Below, one piece after another: positions 11,488 through 23,275 of a stretch of DNA of 64,000 nucleotides. Numbering within the stretch: position 1 is the first letter of the stretch; every line of letters starts with the position of its first letter. Source of the DNA: Neocallimastix lanati (nom. inval.) (taxonomy: Eukaryota > Neocallimastigomycota > Neocallimastigomycetes > Neocallimastigales > Neocallimastigaceae); assembly GCA_016946835.1 (NCBI GenBank), contig JACVTC010000024.1, forward strand, positions 43,501-107,500, read 5' to 3'. The notes beneath the pieces were generated by a model, which saw only the letters and a program-made list of their open reading frames with translations, did not search any database and had not been told where the DNA came from. The position numbers and the translations under genes were made by a program.

Positions 11488-14400
11488 TTATTGACTAAAA
11501 ATAGTGTTTGAAAATTTAGTCATCTTGGGTCCATTGACATTTTTAGTAAGTACATCAGCTAGCATTTTTTTTTGGTGTCAATAAATTTTAAATTGATTAA
11601 GTTTTTAATTAAGTATTTGTTGAAATAAAACTTTAAATTTATATGTTTTAATTTTGAATTTAATTGCCCATTCTCAATACATGTTTTACTTGCTTGATTA
11701 TCAGTGTAAATTATAATTGGCTTTTTATAATTAAATAACTCGAACAAAATGTTTTTAATCCATAAAACCTTTTTAGAACAAACAGTAGTACTGCTTCCAT
11801 GGTAGAAGTTGCTACAGATTTTTGTTTAACAGAACTCCAACAGATAGGATTTGTTCCCATTAAAATAATATGTCCGGAGGTAGATTTTTTATCATTAATG
11901 TAGCCTCCTAGATCCGCATCAGTATAGGCTGCAATTTCCCCTGTTCCTGTGTATGTTATTTTATAATTTTTTGTTTAATTTAAATATTTGAAAATGTTAA
12001 TAATCTTTTTCCAATCTAATAGAGTAGGGTTTTCGGCACTTCTTGCAGCTTTATAATTAATGCAAAAGCAATGTCAGGTCTTGTGCATTTTGCGACATAA
12101 ATTAGGGATTCTAATGCGCTTTTAAAGGTTGTTTTATTGAAAGGAGTTTTATTTTCGGTTATACTATCTCCAGTACATGTTGTTTTAGTTTTTCTGATAT
12201 TAGAAATTTTGCATTTTGATAAAATATTTTCAATATAACTGATTTGGGATATCGTGTATCTGTTATTATTCTCCTCCACTTTAATTCCAATTATGTATTC
12301 TATAGGTCCGCATTTCGAAATTCTAAACTTATTTTTGATGATGTATTGTTTGCATTATAAAAGGCATTTTACCTGTTATAATCATATCATCAGCATAAAA
12401 ACCGATGATACATAAAGTCTTTCCCGAGTTAATTTTCGCAAACATACATGGCTCTGAGAGTAATTGTTTAAATCCAATAGATTTAAGGAATGAAGTGATT
12501 GTTTCATTCCACTGTCTGCCAGATTGTTTCAAGCCATACAAGGCTTTGTTCAGTTTCAAAAATCCTTTGTTATAGTTTTGGTCTCCTGGAGAAATGGCGA
12601 CGTAAATATCTTTATCTAAGTTAGCATTCAAATAGGCAGCTTTTATGTCTAATTGAAAGACACTCCATTTAAATTTTGCAGCTAAAACTAAAATCAGTTT
12701 AATACTGTCTATACCTAAAGTAGGAGAGAATGTTAAATCAAAATTAATACCTTTAACTTGACTGTATCCTTTAGCTACGATTCTGGCTTTGAATTTTGAA
12801 ATATTATTATTACTATCTCTATTGAATACCCATCGGACTTTTATAGCTTTCTTGTCAGGAGGAAGGAGTTTAACAAAGGTCATTACATTGTTACAATATA
12901 GATTTTTTAATTCTTCGATAATCGCATCTAACAATTTTTCTTTATATTTTGAGTTTATGACATCATGAAAGGTGAGTGGAACATCCATTTGGATTATTTA
13001 ATACTTCTGGATTTTCTCTTGGTAAGTTGTTAATAATTTCGTCAACTCTAACTTTTTTAATATTATCAATAATTTCTTCATCAGACATTAGTCTTTTGGT
13101 TGCTTTATTAAATATATGTTGTCCAATGTTTGTTATTTTATGCTGTTTTGTATCTTCATCATTATTTTTCCTTTTATGTGCTTAATTAAGAATATATTGT
13201 CCAGAATTTTTTCTTTTGTTTGATTCAGGATCTGGACTATGACTTCTTTTAGAGAGGATTTGATTATCTTTCTTAATATTTGGATTAAATTTGTAAGTAT
13301 TTTCTTCAGAACATTTCATGGATTGTAGCATGTCGATTAAAGTTTTCATGTTTTCTTCGAAATTAAATTCAGAGTTTATATTATTATTTGATTCTTTTTG
13401 TTGGTTATGGGTATTTTCTTGTGGCTCAGAGTTATCGTTTTGGAAAGATTCAAATTCAAGTGGAGACGAATTTTCATTTGCGTCAGTAGTATGTAAAAAG
13501 AATGATAAATATAGTATCTTCTTTATCCTCAACAGAATCAGGAATAGAGAAGTTGACTGGTATATCTTCATCAAACACAGCTTCACGAACTAAGTGATAG
13601 GATAAATCATTGTAGTCCATGATAATATAGCTATGAGAGTTTAAATTAAAACCTAAAAATATTCCTTCTTACCATTTGGTTCAAATTTTCCTTTGTTTTG
13701 AGAGAAATTTTTATAATAAGCTATACATCCAAAAGTTTTAACATATTTTAAATTTACCTTTTTATTAAAAAATACTTCATTTGGAATGCGATTAGCAATT
13801 CCTTTATGTGGAATAATATTATATAAGTATGTGGCGTACATCACAGCAAAATCCCATTATCTTATATCTAACTTGCTCCAATTTAGAATAGTTTTAGCAT
13901 AATCTATAATTGTATAGTTAAACCTTTCGGCTTTTCCATTATTCTGTGAATTATATGGGGAAAAATAAATTTTCATAATACCATTATTACTGCAATAATT
14001 TTCTACCTTTTTATTTTTGTATTCTTTACCATTATCAGTCTTGAAATATTTAATTATTATACTGAAAATGATTTTTGATGTATTTTAAAAATTGGATAAT
14101 TGTTTTAGGAACCTCAGCTTTATCATGTAATATATATCCAAGCTTTCCTGGAAAATTCATCAATGAAAGTAAGTATATATTTCTTTCCAGTTATAGATTT
14201 TCTAATAGGCCCTATTAAATCAGAATGAATAATTTCTAATATGTTGGATGCAGAAGAGGGTTTAACGGTATGTGGTTTTCTTTTGAGTTTAGAAACCTTA
14301 CAATCTAAACATTCGCTATCTTTTATATTGTGTAATTCTAAGTATTTGTTAAGGTCGTTATAGTAATAATGTCCTAATCGACGATGCCACAGTAATTTAC

Positions 14401-15910
14401 TTCTTTCATCGAGATTAGTTGTTTCATCATTATTGATATAATTAATAAATGAATTTGTTTTTACAATTGGAAGTCTAATTACATTTACATCATTGGCGGG
14501 AAAAGATCCAAAGAACTTTACTTTATTATTTTCTTTTACCTTAAGGCATAAAATAGTATTCCCCCTTTTATTTTTGATTTCGCAAGAGTATCCTTCTTTA
14601 GCTAATCTTATACCACTAATCAGGTTTTTATTGATATTTGGGGAGTAATATACATTATTTAATTATTTAATTTGATGTAATTTCCATTTATCATACCTTC
14701 AAATGTATCACGACCTTCGAAGTTGCAAATCGTATTATTAGCACACTTCATTTTAATATCTAGTTTGTTAAAATTTTTAAGGATGTTTTTATCGTATGTC
14801 ATATGTTCTGAACATCCAATATCATAAGTCCAAATAACTTCTTCTTCTTTATTATTATTTTTGTTGTTGTTATAGTCATGCGGGGCTTCAATGGTATTTA
14901 CTGAGTTTACTTTATTATCCATTTCCTCAGGCATTTCAATGTTTTAGATCCCTTTTTCAAACATTGGTTTAATATTATTAAAAGATATATCATCATTTGA
15001 TGAATCACTTTCATACTCTAGATTTCCTATATATTTTCTGTTACGATTTTTATTGTTAAATTGTTTCTTTTTACTTTTTGTGAAGCCTTTATTTTTATTA
15101 ATGTTTTTATTTCTCTTAGGATTCTTCAAATTATAGTTGCAAATACTGACATCATGTCCATATTCTTTACATATGTGACAATAATTTGATTTAAAATTTG
15201 AAATTTTGTTGTTAATATAAGAGATTTCTTTATTGTTACTATTGAATTCAGGTTTCCCAACATAGTCAACATCCATCATGTCAGGTTTTGATTTTTCTTT
15301 TTCTTCAAATATGATTCCTTTGCCTTTGCATAGTACTCACGAATTGTAGCAAAATTATTTGACATTTCAATTGCATCAAATGTTTCATTTCCTCTCTAAA
15401 TTTGAGATCATTTTGGATAACAGGTGACATAGCGAAATAGATAAATCTAAGTTTTTCTAATTGTCCAGTTTTATATCCCTTCTTATCAAGAATTCTAAAA
15501 AGTTCTTTAATTTTCCTTAGTACGGCCGAGCATTCACTTGGGTTTTTCGCCTTTAGTTTTTTAAGCTTCTCATTCCATTGTTGGGCATCTTTAGTTTCAT
15601 TCTTATTGTATTCTTGCTTTAGGACCTTAAAGATTTCGAATGGTATATCTAAGTCATTCACCATTTCTAAGGCTTCTGACGACAAGTTGTTTACAATAAT
15701 GGAATCTGCTAAGGTCTGTTCCTTGGTAGCCTTTTCCAAATCGTTACTAGATAGGCTATTATTTTTCTTAGCATTTGCTAAATAATCAGATTCAATAAAT
15801 TTCATGAGACCTCTTGCTTGTAACATGTTACGGATCTTACAGTATCAATACTCAAAATTCTTTGAGTTAAGACGATCATTTTCTGGAAGAGTAATATCAT
15901 ATTTAGACAT
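11488..15910 (-). pseudogene. CopB gag-pol remnant (Ty1/copia)
   Basis: It starts at ATG 15910. A TGA at 15847-15845 replaces the conserved Gag tryptophan (…NFEY-stop-YCKIRN). Gag then has frame changes near 15410 and 15300, with a zinc knuckle CHICKEYGHDVSIC around 15150. The protease has DIG in place of DSG/DTG (near 14815). The GAG-pre-integrase finger and integrase follow (about 14560-13650), then a linker. The RT is at 12988-12329 with LDIKAAYLN and the catalytic YADD (near 12390), and RNase H fragments run to a TAA at 11490-11488. Domain order protease-integrase-RT-RNase H is diagnostic of Ty1/copia. Multiple stops and frameshifts make it non-functional. Confidence 0.9.
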
Positions 15911-15928
15911 TTTAACTTGATATTAACT

Positions 15929-15943
15929 TGAGACTCTTAATCT
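15929..15943 (-). promoter_or_regulatory. CopB primer-binding site, half-tRNA-Lys(CUU) type
   Basis: The + strand is TGAGACTCTTAATCT; the final T is also the first base of the LTR, so pairing would begin directly at the LTR edge. It is the same sequence as in CopA, CopC and CopD. Confidence 0.78.
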
Positions 15944-16262
15944 GTAAAATAGTAGAATATGTTGATAAATTGTTTTTTAATGAACTTTATTAATTAGTAA
16001 ATATATATTTATTTTGGTAATTACAGTGATTAAAATTAATGTTAAAAGTAGTTAAATTTATACTAAAAATTGTGGCTTAAATGTATTAATAATTAAAGTG
16101 TACAAGAATATTCTAAGAACATGTGTATTACTAATGTTTATTTAATATTACTAATTGTATTACTAATACATGATCAATATTACTAATTATTAATAATTAA
16201 AATTAATAAAGAATAAAATTACTAATATAAAATTTTATTTTAGTTTCTTTATATTTCTAACA
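15943..16262 (-). repeat. CopB 5' LTR
   Basis: 320-bp copy of the CopB LTR with TG/CA ends, next to the primer site on one side and the ATAAT target duplication on the other. Confidence 0.92.
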
Positions 16263-16379
16263 ATAATTATTATTGAAAAAAAAAATTAATTTTATTTCTC
16301 CTAATGTATAATCCAAATACATTATGATTTATTATTAAATTATTTTTTTATTAAATAATTATATTTATTAAAATATAAA

Positions 16380-17240
16380 CCTTTTTAGATTTTAATTATT
16401 ATTATTTAACAGTAATTAATATTTATTTATTTATTTATTAATTATTATATAATATTTTTCAGTATAAAAAATTTTTTATTTTTTGTATTGCATTATTTTT
16501 GATAACTTTAAATAATTATATTTTTTTATATTTTTATTTATTGTTACTAAAATAAAAATTTTTTTTATATACTTTTTTTTATTATTTATATTAACTTATT
16601 GATATAGTTTTAATAATTATTTTAAAAGTGCACTTTTTAATTCTTTTAATTTTAATATTTTATTTTTTCTCTTATATAAAATAATTTAATAATTTTTTAA
16701 TAAATAATTTTTATTATTTATTATTAAAGAATTAAAATATTTTATATATAGTTTTTATTTAGTATAAAATATTTTTATTTATAGTTTTTATTCAGTATAA
16801 AATATTATTTTATTATTTACATATTAAAATTTTTATTAATTATATAGTTTTATAAATTTCCTTTCTTTGTTTACCATTTTTAACTTTTACAATAGTTATC
16901 TTTTTTTTTTATTTTAGTTTAAATATAATTCTATGGTTTTATTATAATTCTTCTTTTATATTTAATTTATTTATATTTAAAAAATTTAGATTAAAAATTT
17001 TTCTTGTGTTCCCTTTATATATAAATTAAAGATTTATTTTAAATCTTTTTATTTAATTATATATAAATAACATAAGAATAATTATTATTTTATTTTTTAT
17101 CTTTTATAAATTATCTTTATATAAATATCTTTTTGTTATTATGTCTTTATAATAATCTAAATATTTATATAATACTTTTTAATTCATTTTTATAATTATT
17201 ATATTTTTATAACTTTTATTATTCTTTCAACCTTACCTTT
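16380..17240. repeat. AT-rich direct repeat, copy 1 of 2
   Basis: It begins near CTTTTTAGAT and continues through ATTTAACAGTAATTAATATT and TTCTTGTGTTCCCTTTATAT. The same order of motifs recurs at about 50498-51365 with small indels. There is no coding frame. It could be an old non-coding transposon or a segmental duplication. Both copies lie just beyond the 5' end of a copia element. Confidence 0.7.
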
Positions 17241-17977
17241 TATATTTATTTTATTTACTTTTGGTTAATAATTATTTTACTTTATTTACCCTTTTTTTAA
17301 TTATTAACTCTTATATTATTATAGTTATTATCATTAAATAATAATTATAAACTTTTATATATTTTTATTATCTTAAATAATTATTTTAATTATAATAATT
17401 ATATATTCTGTCATAATATATAATTAGTTGAATTTTGATTTAATTTTTTTATAAACTACTTAATATGATATAACCTAATGTTGACTACAAATAAACTTAA
17501 AAAATAAATATTTAGATACCGCTGTATCATACTCATTTTATGAATATATATATATTTAAATTTTTATATTAATTAATAAATTATATAAAAATTAATTTAA
17601 TGCACAAAATAAAAGATTCAATTTTTTATCTGCCTTCAAAAGACCTTTTTATATTTTATTTTATTTTTAAAAGTGTTGTTTTAATAATATGTTTTCAAAA
17701 TATTTACTTCTTATATTTTTATATGTTCTATTTTTTTTTTTTTTTTTTATTTTTCAAAAATAAAATAATTGTTAATTCTATATAATTTTGTTTATTTATT
17801 ATTTAAAAAATTTATTAGTTTTATATAGAATAAAAAATAATAAATATACTTCTTTTGTCATTTTTTTTCCAGATTTTAATTTATTATATTTAATTTTAAT
17901 TTTTTTTTCTTTTCATGAAATTTTCCTTAAATGTCTCTTCCGTTTAATGTTGTTTTATTTTTTATCCTTTTTTGGTG

Positions 17978-18015
<38 letters not shown>

Positions 18016-18480
18016 TATTTATTTATATTTAATTTTTTTTTAGTGTTCAAATAAAATATATTTTAATACGTCAATTAAACTTAATATATTGGTTCAATTT
18101 AAAAATACTATATTTCAATATATTATTCTTTTTATTTTCATTTCACATGTTTATTTTTATATTTTTTTAAGATATTTTTTTTTTAATATGAAATGTTTAC
18201 AAATTTTAATAAACTTTTATAATTATATTTTTTTAAAGTGGATATTAATATTATTAATAATATTAGTTAAATCATAACTATTGATTAATTAAATTAATAA
18301 TTAATAATATAATCTTAAATTATTAGTAAGGGTTAGTATTCATAATATTCATAATATTTGTAATATTACTAGGGATAGAGTTTATATCTTTGATAATCTA
18401 TAAATAAAAGATATTTAATTATTTTTATTATTATTCTTTTAAGACAAGTAATAATTGAATTTAATAAAAAAAAGTTTTAT
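17241..18480. other. AT-rich intergenic DNA
   Basis: Almost pure A/T with T-rich and (ATT)n tracts (for example 17980-18015). Open frames here encode only Phe/Ile/Tyr/Leu/Lys low-complexity strings and are not supported as genes. Confidence 0.7.
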
Positions 18481-18561
18481 TAAAAGTAATGATAATGGCT
18501 TCTTCAAATAGAATAATACATTTTGAGGAAGAAAAAATTTTAAAAAAACTTCCAGATGATC

Positions 18562-18583
18562 ACCCTAACCTAACCCCTAACCC
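18562..18583. repeat. Interstitial telomere-like motif
   Basis: About three degenerate CCCTAA units (CCCTAACCTAACCCCTAACC) in AT-rich DNA. Two shorter occurrences lie at 19574-19588 and 19613-19625. They match the TTAGGG telomere repeat common in fungi and animals, but are far too short to be a telomere. Confidence 0.55.
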
Positions 18584-18626
18584 AACTCTAATTATAATTA
18601 ATAGAAAAAGAGTTTAAAAGTATTAT

Positions 18627-18710
18627 AGTAAAAGGGGATTTAATTTTAAAATATAGTAAAAAGGGATTTAATTTTAAAATATAATAAAAGGGGATTTAAT
18701 TTTAAAATAT
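18627..18710. repeat. 28-bp tandem repeat, three copies
   Basis: Three near-identical 28-bp units containing AAAAGGGGATTTAATTTTAA, lying just upstream of the Cys-rich ORF. Confidence 0.85.
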
Positions 18711-18809
18711 AAATAGAAGACAAATTTTTAAGTAAAATTTTCATTAAATAAAAATATTCTTAATAATTAAATATTATAAATTTTTAATCTCTTATAATTA
18801 TTTTCTTAA

Positions 18810-19076
18810 ATGCCATCTAAAGGAGAAGTATTTAAAAGTTTCGGAGTTTACCACTATTCCTTTATTCTTAGTGGTAAAAACCAAAGCACGGACGGACGCC
18901 CTATTCCGATCCGATGCAGAAGATGTGGGGGAACATTCACTAAGACGAGTGAAACCCGCCTCACCTGCATCAACAAAAAGAAGAAGAGGTGTAATAATGG
19001 TTGCCACTTTACCTATCTTAAGGCGTACCTCATTGATCTTTATGATCCTATTTATCTATTACAAAAATTCCTTTAA
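18810..19076 (+). CDS. Hypothetical Cys-rich protein in a GC-richer island
   Basis: An 88-codon ATG frame that I do not recognise. Its central part has the cysteine pattern C-x2-C-x14-C-x7-C-x3-C, preceded by IPIRCRRCGG and followed by a hydrophobic tail, suggesting a small metal-binding fold. Base composition from about 18880 to 19230 is much more G/C-rich than the flanks, which argues for coding or imported sequence. A second frame over 18871-19242 continues beyond the end of this one, so the true product could be longer through an intron or a frameshift. It may be a relic of a mobile element. No start context or homology supports a function. Confidence 0.35.
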   Translation: MPSKGEVFKSFGVYHYSFILSGKNQSTDGRPIPIRCRRCGGTFTKTSETRLTCINKKKKRCNNGCHFTYLKAYLIDLYDPIYLLQKFL

Positions 19077-19250
19077 ATTTTTTAACTTGTTCCACACAGA
19101 AACCTTTAGGGAATTGGTTGTGGCCGAGAAACCAGTTAGCTTTTTTGATCCGAGAGTTACTCGTTGGAGTTTTAGCTATTTTTGTTTTGAACAAGGCTTT
19201 TTTATTCTACCCAGGCTGGTGGAGAGATTATTAATTTTCTAACAGTAACG

Positions 19251-19342
19251 AACTGTATATTAATATGTTTGAGGGAGGGTATAGAATTATTGATCAATCT
19301 ATATTGATATAGATCACCTTTCAAACATATTAATATACAGTT
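19251..19342. other. Perfect 22-bp inverted repeat with structured loop
   Basis: AACTGTATATTAATATGTTTGA at 19251-19272 is exactly complementary to 19321-19342. The 48-base loop itself contains a TTGATCAA/TATTGATATAGATCA palindromic region. It is immediately followed by a second hairpin. Confidence 0.9.
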
Positions 19343-19389
19343 TTTTGTTTTTTTCCTAGAGGTTTCTACCTCTAGGAAAAAAACAAAAA
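19342..19389. other. Perfect 21-bp hairpin, loop TTTCTA
   Basis: 19342-19362 (through TTTTTTTCCTAGAGG) pairs perfectly with 19369-19389 across a 6-base loop. It is adjacent to the 22-bp inverted repeat, so the two form a pair of extrudable cruciforms or RNA stems. Function unknown. Confidence 0.9.
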
Positions 19390-19799
19390 TCATTTCTTAA
19401 TTATTTTTGTTTATTTTCGTTTTTTTATTTTTCTATCTTTACTTATTATTTTTATTAACCCTTCATGTATCTATTATTTATTTTTTATCTATCTCATGTA
19501 TTTTATTTACCTTTAAAATTCATGTATTATTTACTTCATTAAATAACTTTAATAAATTAATAAACGCGTATAAAACCCTAACCCTAAAGGAATACTTTTT
19601 CGAATCCTGCTTACCCTAACCCTCCCGTTGCCGCTGCTTGTGGTACTGCTGCGGTTGCTGCTGATGAAATTCTGATGATGGAGAGTGGAAAATCAATTAA
19701 TTATCAAGAGTTAATTGATCGAATTCAAAATATTAATGAAATGGTAGCAAAAAAGCAAGATAATTATGTTTCAATTTTATTAATTGAATCTTAGCTAAT

Positions 19800-20422
19800 T
19801 TTTTACTTGCAACATTGGAAAAAGCTTTTCTTAATTCAATAGTCAATTCAGAAAGAGTTTTTGGGTTAGTATCCTTTTACGTAGCTAGATACCAATTACG
19901 AGCGCCATCGCCATCTCTTAAACGGGATCTAAAGTTAATTTTGATATCTTCTGTAGCTTCTGAATTTGGATATGTTTTGAAAGTATCTTTGCAAAGTTGG
20001 CAGAATAGATCAATTTCTTTAGTGTCTCCAGAGAAAAATCCTGGTTAAGGAACTTGTTGTAAACGGTTTGAAAAAGCATTCCTCATAAAAACATTGTCAT
20101 CATCACGTCTAGTAGTGGCAGATACATTATCCTCTTGAGTTTGACTAGTAGAAGGAATATCATTTGTAGCAATATTTATATTTAACCTGTCTAAAATTTT
20201 TGTTAAATTAGACAATTGATTAATAATGCTTTTATTATCTCTATTAAGAGTATAAAGTTTCTTTTGTAAATCTTGGTTATATTTATTGAAATCTTCCTTT
20301 AACAAAAAATTATCGTTGGCAGTTGAGGCTAATTCGGAAACAGTAATTTGAGCATCACTTCTTAATCTATTAACTTCTGACATAGGAGCAACATCAGCCC
20401 ATACGTTATTGTAAAAAGACAT
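19800..20422 (-). pseudogene. GypD Gag fragment (gypsy-type)
   Basis: Starts MSFYNNVWADVAPMSE at 20422 and reads to a TAA at 20047-20045. The same frame then continues with PGFFSGDTKEIDLFCQ and GARNWYLATYV, the usual Gag core pattern, to about 19800. The stop sits where a single C to T change of CAA would explain it. No protease or RT follows. From 19791 down to about 19600 a short open stretch reads on the opposite strand instead, indicating a rearrangement. The upstream LTR-like sequence at 21460-21760 has the right orientation to be its 5' LTR. Confidence 0.6.
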
Positions 20423-21459
20423 ATTAAAGTAGTAACCAAAACTAAGGTAAAGTTATTGTTAAAAATAAGATATAAAATAGCTTTATAATTAATAACGTTA
20501 CTAGGTTAATATGTTGAATTATATATTAATAATCCAACAATAATTAATTATTAACAAATTGGAAATTAAATAAAACAAGATAATTAATTAAATTATTTAA
20601 ACACTTAATATTTAAAGAATAATTTAAGCAATAATTTAAAAATGATTTATTTATTTTATTAAAGTTGAATTATTAGTATATAATTATTGTAAACACAATA
20701 ACCTTACAAAGAACATAAAAGATAGATTTTTAAATCTTTCTTTTATACTTTGTAAGTTACATAATAATAGTATTTAATTATAAGATATTAATAATATAGT
20801 AATATGAATAAAATATTAAGATAATAACAATATCGATATGTTTAAAAAAATATTTAATATAACTAAATAAATTTAATTTGTAACTATATAATTAATTTGA
20901 ATAATTAAAAATAGTAATTAATATGTATGATGTAAACATCTATATAAATATTAATATAAATAAATACATGTGACGTCATATGTAGATAATTGAAATTATT
21001 AATATAAATATTATTTATAATATTTTCAGAATCATTAGGCTTAAGATAATTCTTTATATATTAAATAAGAATTTATATTAATTATTAATTATATATATAT
21101 ATTATTTATATTTAAATAAATAATTTTTCAACTATTGAAATGTAAAAAACTGAAATTGAGATTTCAATTCAGTTATAATTTCAACATAAGATCATCATTT
21201 TGCCTTGTCGATTTATAAATATCTGTAACGAAACTCATATGTATGAATATAGATTTATTTCTTATAAAATAATCTATCTTCTTATTTAATTAATTTATAT
21301 TTCATTTATATTTCAATATTTATTAACATGTAAAAAATATATTAATTTATTCAAATTAATATATTGAAAAATAATGTAAACAAATTTGTTGTATTATATT
21401 AATTACTTAAAAATATTATTTATATTTTATTATTTTAATTAGTTGATAATTTAAAAGAT
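20423..21459. other. AT-rich leader/flank with a hairpin
   Basis: No coding sequence seen. A hairpin at about 20702-20755 pairs CTTACAAAG with CTTTGTAAG and ATAAAAG with CTTTTAT. This stretch is probably leader or LTR of GypD, but LTR borders could not be set. Confidence 0.45.
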
Positions 21460-21760
21460 TTTAGTAATCGGTTAATTAATTTTTTCCCCAATATTATTAT
21501 GATTGGGTTTTTATTAATTAATACAATGATTAATATATTAGAATATTAATCGAAGTTATTCAGGTTTTTCTACTAATCTTTTCCAGAATATCAATTTGTT
21601 AAGATTAGATACTTTTAGTTGATTTTGTTAATTTTATCTTTTCTATTTTATTTATTTAATAATCACATCTATTAAAATAATTATAAATAAAAAAGTATAA
21701 AAGAACTCAAATTTCTTTGATTAAAGAAATTTGAGTTATCATTATATAACGCTATATCAT
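21460..21760 (-). repeat. LTR-like segment with hairpin, probable GypD 5' LTR part
   Basis: Shares a motif series with 26690-26900 (same strand) and 33700-33960 (opposite strand): an ATCGGTT stretch, AGGTTTTTCT…AATCTTTTCC, a TATAAA-like box and a perfect hairpin. Here the hairpin is AACTCAAATTTCTTT (21704-21718) with its exact complement at 21723-21737. The three copies look like members of one LTR superfamily. Confidence 0.5.
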
Positions 21761-22939
21761 AAAAAGAAATAAAAATCTTTTATTTATATCTATATTTAGT
21801 GTTTATAATAAACTCTATATAAGATAAGTATAAATTTTTATATCTAAAAGATTGTCACGAATACTAATGGATTTGAGATTAAATTCACTATTAGATCAAT
21901 TGAAATTTAATTTCGTTATTGACAAAAATTATTTTAATTCGATTTTAATTATAAAAATAAATATTAGAAACATTAAAGAATTAGAAACCAAAGGGTTTGG
22001 ACTTATTTATTAAAGATAATTTAATTTAATTTAACCCTTAAGAATTTGATAAAAATAACATGAAGAAAAACAACGATAACTCAACAAATAATGGAAATAT
22101 TATATCGTGATTTCCCGCTAAAACTATATTCTTTAGAAAGCTACGGACGAGAACTACAACATATGTTAAAATCAATCTTATTGGACAACTAGATGACGAG
22201 ATATTAGACTTTAAAGATATTTTAAAAATAAAAAATAATTTAATTATTTAATTAAGACCCTAGATTATTAATTAGAAAATTATATTAGATAAAATCTCTT
22301 AACTTGGAAATTATTTTATTAATTTTTTTATGAACAAATATTATTAATTAAAAATACAGAATTAGTTATTAGTAATAGTTTTATAAAATTTTAAATAAGT
22401 TTATAAGTTTTATATATTTTATTATAATATTTTTATTCAATTATTTTCTAAAAGATTCTAAGGAATTCTTTATCATTCTAAGGATTTTAGAAAGTGATTT
22501 TTTAATTAGTTTTAATATTTTATTTTATTTTATTTTTATTTTATTTTTTATTTTCCTATTATTAATTAGTTTTAGTATTAAATTGTTTTATGAATAATTA
22601 TATAGTTATTGTATTAAAAGATTCTTATCAATATTATTTTCTTATTATATTTTATATAATTTATATACATGTATGAATATATTAAGATTAAAATGTATTA
22701 ATTATTTATATTGTTAATTATTATTTTAGTTTAGTATAAAAAAGACTTGAAATTCCATAATTTGAATTCTTTGTAAGATTATTAACTTATAAACCATTAA
22801 TTATAACATTTAACCTTATAACCTAATAACATAAAGTTAATGAATTAATTATAACAGTAATAATTCTTTATATTAATCTTAGTTAATTTTATTATTAAAA
22901 AATATATACTAAATAAAGTTATAATAAAACATAAATCTT

Positions 22940-23096
22940 TTTTTTTATAGAGACAGGGAAGAGAATACACTTCCAAAACTTTATTAATTTTATTTTAAAA
23001 ATACATATAGGTGAAAAGTACATTTGAAATTAAAAATAAAAATTTAAAAAATAAAAAAAATTAAAAATGCTCGACAATACTATGTATTTCGGCAAG
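22940..23096 (-). mobile_element. SINE-like 157-bp insertion in the left arm
   Basis: Flanked by a 14-bp direct repeat AAAACATAAATCTT (22926-22939 and 23097-23110). The right arm of the fold-back element (near 25139) has a single copy at the homologous position, giving the empty site. On the - strand the insert starts CTTGCCGAAATACATAG and ends in an A tail. TSD length and tail are typical of LINE-mobilised retroposition. I do not recognise a tRNA, 5S or snRNA head, so the source RNA is unknown. Confidence 0.8.
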
Positions 23097-23275
23097 AAAA
23101 CATAAATCTTAAAGATTGAATTCTTAAATATAAAACTCTGTGTGTGTTATTTATTATTTAAATTTAATTAAATTGCTATAATTAATAAACATCTTGACCT
23201 AACCAATTTAACCTAAACTAGGAAAAATTTAGCAAGAATCTAACCTACCACTCAATAAGATTTAACTATAATCTT

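Larger units (their letters stand above)
11167..16262 (-). mobile_element. CopB, complete-length Ty1/copia element
   Basis: A 5096-bp element with a perfect 5-bp TSD ATAAT at 11162-11166 and 16263-16267. On its own strand the LTRs start TGTTAGAAATATAAAG and end CTATTTTACA. The 5' LTR is 15943-16262 (320 bp) and the 3' LTR 11167-11466 (300 bp); they differ mainly by a 20-bp indel and scattered substitutions. A polypurine tract AGGGGAA (11473-11467) abuts the 3' LTR and the tRNA-Lys-type primer site abuts the 5' LTR. It is structurally complete but coding-dead. Confidence 0.93.

Noticed and set aside
17600-18277. Several open frames of 60-90 codons
   Set aside because: They encode only Phe/Ile/Tyr/Leu/Lys strings expected by chance in AT-rich DNA, with no motif or conserved pattern.
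22940-23096. snRNA-derived origin (U6, U5, U4 or U2) for the SINE-like insert
   Set aside because: The head sequence does not match those RNAs as I know them, so the source is left open.
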